DNA of 64,000 bases, taken from assembly GCF_042433085.1 (NCBI RefSeq), contig NZ_JBHLWA010000013.1, positions 62,001 through 126,000 of the forward strand, in the 5' to 3' direction. How positions within the stretch are numbered: position 1 is the first letter of the stretch; the number at the start of each line of letters is the position of its first letter. Shown here in pieces: positions 53,167-62,287 of the stretch. The notes below the pieces were generated by a model, which had not been told where the DNA came from, did no database searches, and worked only from the letters and a program-made list of their open reading frames with translations. A program made the position numbers and the translations under genes. This DNA is from Gallibacterium melopsittaci. GTDB lineage: Bacteria; Pseudomonadota; Gammaproteobacteria; Enterobacterales; Pasteurellaceae.

Positions 53167-55749
53167 ATGCAAGAACAATATCGTCCCGACGTAGTAGAGA
53201 GTCGAATTCAAAAATTCTGGCAAGACAATAAAACCTTCAAAGTTCAACAAGATCCCCACAAAGAAAAATATTACTGTTTATCCATGTTCCCTTATCCATC
53301 TGGTCGTTTACATATGGGACATGTGCGTAATTACACCATTGGCGATGTGATTTCACGTTATCAACGTATGAACGGTAAAAACGTATTGCAACCAATTGGT
53401 TGGGATGCTTTTGGCTTACCAGCTGAAAACGCAGCAATCAAAAATAAAGCAGCTCCAGCAACTTGGACTTACGACAATATCGAATATATGAAAAACCAAC
53501 TTAAAATGTTGGGTTTCAGTTATGATTGGGATCGTGAAATTGCGACCTGCAAACCTGAATATTATAAATGGGAGCAATGGTTCTTCACCGAACTCTACAA
53601 AAAAGGATTAATTTATAAAAAAACCTCAACCGTAAACTGGTGTCCAAACGACCAAACTGTATTAGCTAACGAACAAGTTAATGATGGTTGTTGTTGGCGT
53701 TGTGATACGCCAGTGGAACAAAAAGAAATTCCACAATGGTTCGTTAAAATTACTGACTATGCAGAACAATTATTACAAGGTTTAGATCAACTACCAGATT
53801 GGCCAGACCAAGTTAAAGCAATGCAACGTAATTGGATTGGTCGTTCAGAAGGGGTAGAAATTACTTTCAAAATGCAAGATAGTGATGAAACCGTAACCGT
53901 TTATACCACTCGCCCTGATACTTTTTATGGTGTTTCATATTTAGCCGTTGCTGCTGGTCATCCTTTAGCAGAACAAGCTGCTAAAAATAATCCAGAATTG
54001 ACTAAATTCTTACAAGAATGCCGTAATACCAAAGTTGCCGAAGCTGAATTAGCAACTATGGAGAAAAAAGGAATGTTTACTGGTCGTTATGCAGTACATC
54101 CAATTACTGGTGAAGCGGTACCTGTTTGGGTTGCTAACTTTGTATTAATGCATTACGGTACAGGAGCTGTAATGGCAGTGCCTGCACACGATCAACGTGA
54201 TTATGAATTTGCACAAAAATATCAATTACCACTCAAACCTGTTATTAAACCACTTGACGGTAGTGAACTCGATCTTAGTAAGGCTGCTTATACTGAACAT
54301 GGTATTGCAATCAATTCCGCTGAGTTTGATGGCTTAGATTTTGAACAAGCCTTCAATGGTATTGCAGATAAACTTGAAGCAATGGGTGTTGGTAAACGTC
54401 AAGTAAATTACCGTTTACGTGACTGGGGAGTTTCTCGCCAACGTTATTGGGGTGCACCAATTCCAATGATGACCCTCGAAAATGGTGAAGTTGTTCCAGT
54501 TCCATTACAAGATTTACCAGTGGTATTACCTGAAGATGTTGTTATGGATGGAGTACAAAGCCCAATCAAAGCTGATCCTAACTGGGCGAAAGCAACTTAT
54601 AACGGACAACCTGCGTTACGCGAAACAGATACATTCGATACCTTTATGGAATCTTCTTGGTATTATGCACGTTATACTTGCCCTCAATATCAACAAGGTA
54701 TGTTAGACAGCAATGAAGCTAACTACTGGCTACCAGTTGATCAATATATCGGTGGTATTGAACATGCGACTATGCACTTACTCTACTTCCGTTTCTATCA
54801 TAAACTCTTGCGTGATGCAGGTTTATTAGCAAGTGATGAGCCAGCAACAAAATTATTGTGCCAAGGTATGGTGTTAGCAGATGCTTTCTATTACACCTCA
54901 CCAACCAATGAACGCATTTGGGTATCTCCAACTAAAGTTACCGTTACTCGCGATGAGAAAGGTCGTATTATCAAAGCAGTTGATCCTGAAGGACATGAAC
55001 TTGTCCACGCTGGTATGACCAAAATGTCTAAATCAAAAAATAACGGTATCGATCCACAAGAAATGGTTGAAAAATATGGTGCTGATACCGTCCGTTTATT
55101 TATGATGTTCGCTTCTCCAGCGGAAATGACGCTTGAATGGCAAGAGTCTGGGGTAGAGGGTGCAAATCGTTTCCTTCGTCGTTTATGGAAATTAGTATTT
55201 GATTATCAACAACAGCCTGCAACTTGTGAACTTGATGTCAACGCACTCAATGCAGAACAAAAAGCATTACGTCGTGATTTACATAAAACCATTGCTAAAG
55301 TAAGTGATGATATTGGTCGTCGTCAAACATTTAATACTGCGATTGCCGCCATTATGGAGTTAATGAATAAATTAACTAAAGCACCTCTTACTACTGAACA
55401 AGATCGTGTCGTGATGAAAGAAGCATTAAATGCCGTTGTTAAAATGCTTTATCCAATTACTCCACATATTTGTTTCCAATTATGGGAAGATCTTGGCAAT
55501 CAAGAAGCTATCGATTTCTCACCATGGGTTGTAGCTGATGAAAAAGCAATGATTGATGATGAAAAATTAGTCGTGGTACAAGTAAATGGTAAGGTACGTG
55601 GTAAAGTGACTGTACCAGCCTCTGCTTCAGAAGATGAAATCAAAGCAACTGCTATGGCTGATGAAAATGTGAAAAAACATTTAGATGGATTAAACATTAT
55701 CAAAGTCATTTATGTTCCAGGCAAACTACTCAGTTTTGTTGCTAAATAA
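53167..55749 (+). CDS. leuS: leucyl-tRNA synthetase
   Basis: 860 residues, the bacterial norm. Class I signatures HMGH (49-52) and KMSKS (619-623). The CP1 editing domain is present with TTRPDTFYG and the conserved VPAHDQRDYEF. Zinc-type cysteines are seen in VNWCPND and DGCCWRCDT. The C-terminal domain ends in the LeuS-specific VQVNGKVRGK segment. lptE and holA follow, the standard order leuS-lptE-holA. Confidence 0.98.
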   Translation: MQEQYRPDVVESRIQKFWQDNKTFKVQQDPHKEKYYCLSMFPYPSGRLHMGHVRNYTIGDVISRYQRMNGKNVLQPIGWDAFGLPAENAAIKNKAAPATWTYDNIEYMKNQLKMLGFSYDWDREIATCKPEYYKWEQWFFTELYKKGLIYKKTSTVNWCPNDQTVLANEQVNDGCCWRCDTPVEQKEIPQWFVKITDYAEQLLQGLDQLPDWPDQVKAMQRNWIGRSEGVEITFKMQDSDETVTVYTTRPDTFYGVSYLAVAAGHPLAEQAAKNNPELTKFLQECRNTKVAEAELATMEKKGMFTGRYAVHPITGEAVPVWVANFVLMHYGTGAVMAVPAHDQRDYEFAQKYQLPLKPVIKPLDGSELDLSKAAYTEHGIAINSAEFDGLDFEQAFNGIADKLEAMGVGKRQVNYRLRDWGVSRQRYWGAPIPMMTLENGEVVPVPLQDLPVVLPEDVVMDGVQSPIKADPNWAKATYNGQPALRETDTFDTFMESSWYYARYTCPQYQQGMLDSNEANYWLPVDQYIGGIEHATMHLLYFRFYHKLLRDAGLLASDEPATKLLCQGMVLADAFYYTSPTNERIWVSPTKVTVTRDEKGRIIKAVDPEGHELVHAGMTKMSKSKNNGIDPQEMVEKYGADTVRLFMMFASPAEMTLEWQESGVEGANRFLRRLWKLVFDYQQQPATCELDVNALNAEQKALRRDLHKTIAKVSDDIGRRQTFNTAIAAIMELMNKLTKAPLTTEQDRVVMKEALNAVVKMLYPITPHICFQLWEDLGNQEAIDFSPWVVADEKAMIDDEKLVVVQVNGKVRGKVTVPASASEDEIKATAMADENVKKHLDGLNIIKVIYVPGKLLSFVAK

Positions 55750-55818
55750 TGAATAGTGCCATACTTGTTCTGTTGTATTAATTTACAAGTATGGCATACC
55801 TCTTATTAAGGAATCCTT

Positions 55819-56307
55819 ATGAAAAAGCTAAAACACATTCTGACTTTATCATTAACACTGTTGTTATCTGCTTGTGGATTTCATTTTGCTAATGACGCAC
55901 TTTCACAAAAAGTGTTTAAAGAAGTGCAATTACAAACGGGCGATAAATATAGTGATATCGCCATGGCGATGAAAAAAGAGTTACGTTCACGTGGAGTAAC
56001 TCTTGTTGATCAAGGAAAAGCACCAATTCTAAGACTTAATGGCATTTCAACTAGCGATAAAGTAGCTTCTGTATTTAAACAAGGTCGTGAGGCTGAAAGT
56101 TTATTAACATTATCTGTGAGTGCTTCATTACAAATGCCTGATAATAAACGCTATCCAATTAATGTTCAGGTTTCTCGTACTTTCTTTGATAACTCTAGAG
56201 CGGCTTTAGCGAAAAATGCTGAACAACGAGCTATCTGGAATGATATGTATCGTCAAGCTGCACAACAAATCGTGATCAAGATGATTAGCGTGCAACAACA
56301 ATATTAA
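55819..56307 (+). CDS. lptE: LPS assembly lipoprotein LptE
   Basis: 162 residues. Lipoprotein signal with lipobox LSAC and Cys19, followed by GFHF as in nearly all LptE proteins. LptE plugs the LptD barrel at the outer membrane and helps insert lipopolysaccharide. The ILRLNGIST and VSRTFFDN stretches fit. AAGGAA ribosome site; 2 nt before holA. Confidence 0.93.
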   Translation: MKKLKHILTLSLTLLLSACGFHFANDALSQKVFKEVQLQTGDKYSDIAMAMKKELRSRGVTLVDQGKAPILRLNGISTSDKVASVFKQGREAESLLTLSVSASLQMPDNKRYPINVQVSRTFFDNSRAALAKNAEQRAIWNDMYRQAAQQIVIKMISVQQQY

Positions 56308-56309
56308 TT

Positions 56310-57350
56310 ATGTCAGTTAGGATCTTTGCCAATAAACTTTCTTACTCACTACAACAGCAGGCTTATCTAGGCTATCTGTTAGTAGGGCAAGATCCTTTAC
56401 TTTTAGAAGAAAGTAAAGCCACTATTTTTGCTTTCTCCAAACAACAAGGTGTTGAACAGAAACAGGAAATTTCGATTGATACCACAACTGACTGGTCGCA
56501 ATTATTTAATGAATTTCAAACCTTTGGGTTATTTTCTAGTAAACAGATTTTTTTTCTAAATTTGCCAGAAAACCTTACCACAACGCTACAACAATATTTA
56601 CAACAATTAGTATTACTATTACATCCAGATACTCTTGTCGTCTTTCAACTAACCAAATTAACGCCCGCTATTGAAAAGCAGTCTTGGTTCACTGCATTAA
56701 TGCAATTACCTATTTTACAAATTAATTGCCAAACACCGACTATTGAACAATTACCGCAATGGATTCAACAACGAGCAAACGCTATGTCCATTGAATTAGA
56801 ACCAGCTGCAATAGAATTACTCGCTTATAATTACGAAAACAATTTAGCTGCACTTAAACAAGTATTGCAGTTAATGCAATTACTTTATCCTGAACAGCTA
56901 ATCACACAGCTAAATGCAAGTCAATGTATTGAACAATCTGCTGTCTTTACCCCTTATCAATGGGTAGATGCAATATTACAAGGTAAAAAATATCGTGCAG
57001 TACGAATCTTAGAACAATTAGAAAATGAAGGTGATGTACAGCCAGTTGTTTTATTACGAATTTTACAAAAAGAGTTATTTTTATTATTACAGCTAGGTAG
57101 TGAACCCCAAGCAAAAATCAGCAACAAACAGCAACCGTTGACTATGCACGGTTTAAAAGATCGTTTTGATCAATTACGTATTTGGAAAAATCGCCGCCTG
57201 CTCTATTCTACTGCTATTCAACGTTTAACTTATCAACAGTTGTATCATTTAATTCACCAATTTGCTGCATTAGAAAAAGAACTAAAACAAAATAGTGAAG
57301 TTAATGCTTGGCAAAGATTACAAGAGATCTCTATTATGATGGCTGAATAA
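56310..57350 (+). CDS. holA: DNA polymerase III delta subunit
   Basis: 346 residues. Clamp-loader subunit that opens the beta clamp. YLLVGQDPLLLEESK near the N-terminus is the HolA signature; the AAA-like and C-terminal collar regions follow, with VVLLRILQKELFLLLQL and IQRLTYQQLYHLIHQFAALEK. Gln-rich compared with enterobacterial HolA. Third gene of leuS-lptE-holA. Confidence 0.95.
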   Translation: MSVRIFANKLSYSLQQQAYLGYLLVGQDPLLLEESKATIFAFSKQQGVEQKQEISIDTTTDWSQLFNEFQTFGLFSSKQIFFLNLPENLTTTLQQYLQQLVLLLHPDTLVVFQLTKLTPAIEKQSWFTALMQLPILQINCQTPTIEQLPQWIQQRANAMSIELEPAAIELLAYNYENNLAALKQVLQLMQLLYPEQLITQLNASQCIEQSAVFTPYQWVDAILQGKKYRAVRILEQLENEGDVQPVVLLRILQKELFLLLQLGSEPQAKISNKQQPLTMHGLKDRFDQLRIWKNRRLLYSTAIQRLTYQQLYHLIHQFAALEKELKQNSEVNAWQRLQEISIMMAE

Positions 57351-57372
57351 TCTTTGTCTTTTTCAAAGATTA
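57348..57372. terminator. hairpin at the holA/mutT convergence
   Basis: TAATCTTTG and CAAAGATTA pair around TCTTTTT, overlapping both stop codons. No proper T run follows, so termination efficiency is doubtful. Confidence 0.5.
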
Positions 57373-57777
57373 CTCTATTTCTGTTTCCGCTAATAGACGT
57401 TGAATGACTTTCACATTTGCGGGTGGAAATTGCCCAACATCGAGTTGTTTCTGTTCAATCCAAAAGCCTTCTTGTCCTTCACGTCCAAATGGATCACCAA
57501 CCCACTCATCAACTAAATAAAAATAGAATGAAATCACTTTGGTTGGATATTCAAATTGGAAATGTTCATACAACTTAGCATTTAAAACAAATATACCTAT
57601 TTCCTCTTCCAACTCACGTTTCAATGCTTGTTCTGGGGTTTCACCTTTATCAATTTTACCTCCAGGAAACTCCCAAGATTGAGCAAAATCTTTCCCTTCT
57701 AGACGTTGAGTGAGATAAATTTGCTTAAATTCATTACGAATAATGCCTGCCGCAACTTTTACTAAAGGTTTTTGCAT
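57370..57777 (-). CDS. mutT: 8-oxo-dGTP diphosphatase
   Basis: 135 residues from the ATG at 57777. Nudix box GGKIDKGETPEQALKRELEEEIG with EFPGG just before it, the MutT arrangement. It removes 8-oxo-dGTP and so prevents A:T to C:G changes. A start 13 codons upstream is rejected because that stretch forms the secA terminator hairpin and is not conserved. It lies downstream of secA in the order secM-secA-mutT, as in E. coli. Confidence 0.93.
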   Translation of the reverse strand: MQKPLVKVAAGIIRNEFKQIYLTQRLEGKDFAQSWEFPGGKIDKGETPEQALKRELEEEIGIFVLNAKLYEHFQFEYPTKVISFYFYLVDEWVGDPFGREGQEGFWIEQKQLDVGQFPPANVKVIQRLLAETEIE

Positions 57778-57804
57778 ATATTTCTCTTTGTATTTAGATA
57801 AAAA

Positions 57805-57840
57805 TAAGCTGTACATCTTGTTTCAATCATGTACAGCTTA
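57805..57840 (-). terminator. intrinsic terminator after secA
   Basis: TAAGCTGTACAT and ATGTACAGCTTA form a 12-bp stem around a 12-nt loop; on the minus strand it is followed by TTTTTAT. Confidence 0.85.
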
Positions 57841-57870
57841 CCTTTTTACATTATAAATAAAGATTAGATG

Positions 57871-60567
57871 TTACTTCACTTGTCCACAACAATGTTTATA
57901 TTTTTTACCTGAACCACAAGGACAAGGTTCATTACGCCCAATCTTACGCTGTGGCTGGTCTGTACTTTGTGCATCACTATGATATTGAACTTGTGCTTGT
58001 TCTGCCATCTTCGCCGCTGCAGCTGCTGCTTGCGCTCTTGCTTGTTCTGCAGCCTCAATTTCCTCTTGAGTACGCACCTGAACTTTAGTCAAAATACTCA
58101 CCACATTGAATTTCAAGGTTTCCAACATATCCGTAAACATTTGGAATGACTCTTTCTTATACTCTTGTTTTGGATCTTTTTGTGCATAACCACGTAAGTG
58201 AATACCTTTACGCAAATGATCCATTGCAGAAAGATGTTCTTTCCAAAGTTCATCTAATGTTTGTAACATCACCCCTTTTTCGAAATTACGCATGGTTTCA
58301 GCACCAACCATTGCTTCTTTCTTCTTATAATCTTCAATCGCCAGTTCAATAATACGTTCACGCAAGGTTTCTTCGTGTAAATTATGATCCTCATCTAACC
58401 ATTTTGCGATTGGCAGATCCATATTGAAATCTGCTCTCAAACGATTTTCTAAACCTTCAATATCCCATAATTCCTCTAAAGATTGAGGCGGAATATATTG
58501 GTCAATCACATGATTAAACACATCTTCACGAATCACATTAATCGTATCTGAAATGTCATCATTTTCTAATAGCTCATTACGCTGTGCATAAATCGCATGA
58601 CGTTGATCGTTTGCAACATCATCAAACTCAAGTAAGTTCTTACGTCCATCAAAGTTATGTGCTTCTACTTTCGCTTGTGCCGATGCGATCACTTTCGTCA
58701 ACATCTTAGATTCCATTGCCTCACCTGGTTCGGTAAAGGCTTTACGCATTAAATTGAGTTTTCCTTCATTGAGGTAAATACGCATTAATGCATCATCTAA
58801 TGATAAATAGAAACGTGAAGAACCTGGGTCTCCTTGACGACCAGAACGTCCACGTAACTGGTTATCAATACGGCGAGATTCGTGACGCTCTGTACCAATA
58901 ATATGTAATCCACCAGCTTGCATTACAATATCGTGACGTTCTTGCCATGCTTGTTTAATCGCTTCAATTTGCTCTTCAGTTGGATTCTCCAATTTCGCAA
59001 CTTCTGCTTTCCAGTTACCACCAAGTACAATATCAGTACCACGACCTGCCATATTAGTTGCAATCGTTACTGCACCTGGATAACCTGCATCCGCCACAAT
59101 TTCAGCTTCTTTTGCGTGAAACTTCGCATTCAAAACATTATGTTTGATGCCTTCTTTTCTCAAAATATCAGATAATAATTCTGATTTTTCGATAGATACC
59201 GTTCCCACTAATACTGGTTGTTTACGAGCAACACAATCTTTAATATCTTCGACAATCGCTTTAAATTTATCCGCTTCACTTTGGAACATCAGATCCGTTC
59301 TATCATCACGAATCATTGGCTTATTAGTTGGAATAACGATTGTTTCCAATCCATAAATTTGTTGGAACTCAAACGCTTCGGTATCCGCTGTTCCTGTCAT
59401 ACCTGCTAATTTTTCATATAGGCGGAAGTAATTTTGATAAGTAATTGATGCCACTGTTTGGTTTTCACTTTGGATTTTCACACCTTCTTTCGCTTCGATT
59501 GCTTGGTGTAAGCCATCTGACCAACGGCGACCTGCCATCGTACGTCCAGTATGTTCATCAACAATCACTATTTCGCCATCTTTCACAATGTAATCTACAT
59601 CACGTTCAAAGAGAGAATGTGCTCTTAATGCGGCATACACATGATGCAATAAAGTAATTTTCGCTGGAGAATATAAAGACTCCTCTTCTTTCATTAAACC
59701 AGCTTGCATCAATAATTTTTCAATTTTGATTTGTCCACGTTCAGTGAGATAAGCCTGTTTATTTTTAAGATCTACTGTGTAGTCACCATCACCTTGGAAC
59801 TCTTCACTATCTTCTTTTTCTTGTTTAACTAACTGCGGAATTAATTTATCAATCGCAATATAAAGCTCTGAACTATCTTCTGCCTGACCAGAAATAATTA
59901 ATGGCGTGCGAGCCTCATCAATTAAAATAGAATCGACTTCATCGACCAAAGCATAGTGTAATGGTCGTTGGAAACGTTCGTGCATTGTGTGTGCTAAATT
60001 ATCACGCAAATAATCAAAACCTAATTCACTGTTAGTGGCATACGTAATATCTGCAGCATACGCAGCTCGTTTATCTTCTGGTGCCATTCCTGGTACATTT
60101 ACCCCAACCGTCATGCCTAAAAACTCAAATAATGGACGGTTGGTTTCCGCATCACGACGAGCCAAGTAATCATTAACAGTAACTACATGCACCCCTTTTC
60201 CAGTTAACGCATTTAAATAACAAGGTAACGTTGCGGTTAATGTCTTACCTTCCCCTGTACGCATTTCAGCAATACAACGATTATTTAATACCATTCCCCC
60301 GATTAACTGCACATCAAATGGACGCAAACCTAATACACGTTTACTCGCTTCACGCACAGTAGCAAAAGCTTCTGGTAACAGTTGTTCTAGGGTTTCACCT
60401 TTTTCTAGACGATCTCTAAATTCTGCAGTTTTTGCTTTTAATTGTTCATCTGAAAGTTCTTCATATTGAGGTTCTAATTTATTAATTAAAGCAACACGTT
60501 TATTTAAACGACGTAAAATACGGTCATTACGACTACCAAAAATTTTTCTTGCAATAGCTGATAACAT
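57871..60567 (-). CDS. secA: preprotein translocase ATPase SecA
   Basis: 898 residues. Drives proteins through SecYEG. Walker A MRTGEGKT ends at residue 109; DEVDSILIDEARTPL gives Walker B; then come the preprotein cross-linking domain, the second nucleotide-binding fold (TNMAGRGTDIVLGGNW) and the helical wing/scaffold. The C-terminal zinc motif is complete (CPCGSGKKYKHCCG). Ribosome site AGAAGAAA. A SecM-like gene lies 98 nt upstream on the same strand and probably controls secA translation. Confidence 0.98.
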   Translation of the reverse strand: MLSAIARKIFGSRNDRILRRLNKRVALINKLEPQYEELSDEQLKAKTAEFRDRLEKGETLEQLLPEAFATVREASKRVLGLRPFDVQLIGGMVLNNRCIAEMRTGEGKTLTATLPCYLNALTGKGVHVVTVNDYLARRDAETNRPLFEFLGMTVGVNVPGMAPEDKRAAYAADITYATNSELGFDYLRDNLAHTMHERFQRPLHYALVDEVDSILIDEARTPLIISGQAEDSSELYIAIDKLIPQLVKQEKEDSEEFQGDGDYTVDLKNKQAYLTERGQIKIEKLLMQAGLMKEEESLYSPAKITLLHHVYAALRAHSLFERDVDYIVKDGEIVIVDEHTGRTMAGRRWSDGLHQAIEAKEGVKIQSENQTVASITYQNYFRLYEKLAGMTGTADTEAFEFQQIYGLETIVIPTNKPMIRDDRTDLMFQSEADKFKAIVEDIKDCVARKQPVLVGTVSIEKSELLSDILRKEGIKHNVLNAKFHAKEAEIVADAGYPGAVTIATNMAGRGTDIVLGGNWKAEVAKLENPTEEQIEAIKQAWQERHDIVMQAGGLHIIGTERHESRRIDNQLRGRSGRQGDPGSSRFYLSLDDALMRIYLNEGKLNLMRKAFTEPGEAMESKMLTKVIASAQAKVEAHNFDGRKNLLEFDDVANDQRHAIYAQRNELLENDDISDTINVIREDVFNHVIDQYIPPQSLEELWDIEGLENRLRADFNMDLPIAKWLDEDHNLHEETLRERIIELAIEDYKKKEAMVGAETMRNFEKGVMLQTLDELWKEHLSAMDHLRKGIHLRGYAQKDPKQEYKKESFQMFTDMLETLKFNVVSILTKVQVRTQEEIEAAEQARAQAAAAAAKMAEQAQVQYHSDAQSTDQPQRKIGRNEPCPCGSGKKYKHCCGQVK

Positions 60568-60594
60568 AATAATTTCTTCTTACTAATAAAATAC

Positions 60595-60615
60595 TTAGCA
60601 TCTTTTATATGCTAA
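60595..60615 (-). promoter_or_regulatory. hairpin in the secM-secA leader
   Basis: TTAGCAT (60595-60601) and ATGCTAA (60609-60615) can form a 7-bp stem about 28 nt before the secA start, between secM and the secA ribosome site. In E. coli the equivalent RNA is remodelled by SecM stalling. Confidence 0.45.
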
Positions 60616-60665
60616 TAAGCAAATCATATACACTAATACATAAAAATATTAGCTCATCCATAACA

Positions 60666-60998
60666 TTAAAGATTAATTTGCTGTGGCCCAGCACGAATTT
60701 GGATCTGATAACGATTAACTTGTGATAACAGATATTGTTGCACCACATCAAACTGTGGTTGATTTTTGATCTTATTACGAGAAAAATCGATCTGTTGTTG
60801 TACTTTCCGTAACAACAAAAAATGGGAATTAATTTGTTGCTGTTGAATAGCAGAAACAGTTTGATTAGTTTCTAGTGTGATGGTGGTAGCTTGATTAGGT
60901 TGTTCTGCATGGATTGGCAAAAAAAACAGAGTTAACACTCCGAGTAAAAGCCGCTGCCATAATGTTTTTTTTCCGACTTTTGTAAATTGATAATCCAC
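60666..60998 (-). CDS. secM: SecM-like secretion monitor/arrest peptide
   Basis: 110 residues starting at GTG. The extended signal peptide (about 1-31) has the SecM layout: a long n-region, LWQRLLLGVLTLFF and a cleavage site at IHAEQP. The C-terminus reads QIQIRAGPQQINL, with IRAGP at 101-105, the core of the E. coli SecM arrest motif (F-x4-W-I-x4-G-I-R-A-G-P). Here Phe is Tyr, Trp is Val, Ile is Asn and Gly is Gln at the matching positions, while Arg and Pro are kept. It lies immediately upstream of secA. Shorter than E. coli SecM (170). Role by analogy: stall ribosomes when secretion is slow and raise SecA synthesis. Confidence 0.8.
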   Translation of the reverse strand: MDYQFTKVGKKTLWQRLLLGVLTLFFLPIHAEQPNQATTITLETNQTVSAIQQQQINSHFLLLRKVQQQIDFSRNKIKNQPQFDVVQQYLLSQVNRYQIQIRAGPQQINL

Positions 60999-61095
60999 AG
61001 TAATAAACCTAATAAAACCACATAAAATAACGGATAACGATTATAGAATAATTCCTTTATAATGTCATACAAATTGCTTGAGTTACGGAGAGAAG

Positions 61096-61413
61096 ATGAC
61101 CACTAAAAAAGAAGTACGCAATCAAAAAGTTTTGAATGTGAATGATGTTTTGCAACGATCTTCGCTCTCCGCACTTATCGATCGTCACAATCAATTACAA
61201 CAATTTTATCAAGATATAGAAAAAATCATTCCTGCTCAGTTTCAAGGAAAAATCAGAGTAGCGACCTTAACTGAAAACCACATTCTATTTCATGTAGCGA
61301 ATGGGATGATTTATCAAAGTTTATGCTTCCAACAAACACAATTACTAGCAAAAATTCAACAACATTACCCTAAAATTCAATCTATTGAATTTAAAGTGAT
61401 TCCGAGTGTTTAA
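61096..61413 (+). CDS. dciA: DciA-like (DUF721) replicative helicase loader
   Basis: 105 residues from the ATG at 61096 with GGAGAG upstream; an in-frame TTG at 61078 is rejected. VNDVLQRSSLSALIDRHNQLQ and GKIRVATLTENHILFHVANG match the DUF721/DciA family, which helps load DnaB helicase in bacteria lacking DnaC. Divergent from secM; its 3' end overlaps the dam 3' end by 23 nt. The family is often found next to secA. Confidence 0.82.
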   Translation: MTTKKEVRNQKVLNVNDVLQRSSLSALIDRHNQLQQFYQDIEKIIPAQFQGKIRVATLTENHILFHVANGMIYQSLCFQQTQLLAKIQQHYPKIQSIEFKVIPSV

Positions 61414-62284
61414 GATTTAATTTCTCTTGCCAGTGTAATAATTTCTGTTGTGAAAACAGTGCTATTAGCTCTTTCACTTTTACTCGTCTTGCACTTGCTT
61501 GGCTGATTGAGCGTTGTACATTGATTTTCTTGAGCTTCGCACCTTGATATAAATCGCGTGTAAAAGCAGTATCATGATTTGAAATCAACACTATCGCATT
61601 TCGTGACAATGCTGTATGCCGAGCTAATTCTGCTAATGCTCTTTGATCTTGCAGACTAAACTCATTCCCTGAATATCGAGTAAAATTTGAATCTTGTTGT
61701 AATGGTGCATAAGGTGGATCGCAATACACCACACTTTCTTCTGTCGCTAAGGCAAATGTTTGCTCAAATGAAGCACAAATAAATTCCGCTGTTTGAGCTT
61801 TTTCCGCAAAATAATGTAACTCATTTTCTGGGAAGTAATGTTGCCGATAAGCCCCAAAAGGCACATTAAATTCATTATCACTGTTATAACGACACAGCCC
61901 ATTAAAACCAAAGCGATTCAGATATAAAAATATTGTGGCTCGTCGCCAAGGATCCGTACTTTGATTAAACTCATCCCGTAAAGCATAATAACGTAATGCC
62001 GTGTTAGCTTCAGGATGAGCAAATAAAAGCTGAGTTTCTTTAATATACTGCTTAACATCAGCCTTGATTAAACGAAATAGGTTAATTAAATCAGGATTGA
62101 TATCTGCAAGTAGATAACGTTCAAAATCACTATTGAGGAAAACTGTTCCGGCACCAACAAAAGGCTCGATTAATTGCGTCTTTCCTTTAGGGTAAAGACG
62201 CTTAATTTCATCAATTAGACGATATTTTCCACCAGCCCATTTCAAAAACGAACGATGTTTCGACGTATGTGTGCTATGAGACAT
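61391..62284 (-). CDS. dam: DNA adenine methylase (GATC)
   Basis: 297 residues. Motif I PFVGAGT (41-47) binds SAM; motif IV DPPY at 189-192 is catalytic; FLKWAGGKYRLIDEI is the usual Dam N-terminus and FNVPFGAYR is the DNA-contact segment. Somewhat longer at the C-terminus than E. coli Dam (278). Methylates adenine in GATC, serving mismatch repair and replication timing. Follows aroB by 3 nt in aroK-aroB-dam. Confidence 0.96.
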   Translation of the reverse strand: MSHSTHTSKHRSFLKWAGGKYRLIDEIKRLYPKGKTQLIEPFVGAGTVFLNSDFERYLLADINPDLINLFRLIKADVKQYIKETQLLFAHPEANTALRYYALRDEFNQSTDPWRRATIFLYLNRFGFNGLCRYNSDNEFNVPFGAYRQHYFPENELHYFAEKAQTAEFICASFEQTFALATEESVVYCDPPYAPLQQDSNFTRYSGNEFSLQDQRALAELARHTALSRNAIVLISNHDTAFTRDLYQGAKLKKINVQRSISQASARRVKVKELIALFSQQKLLHWQEKLNLKHSESL

Positions 62285-62287
62285 GGA

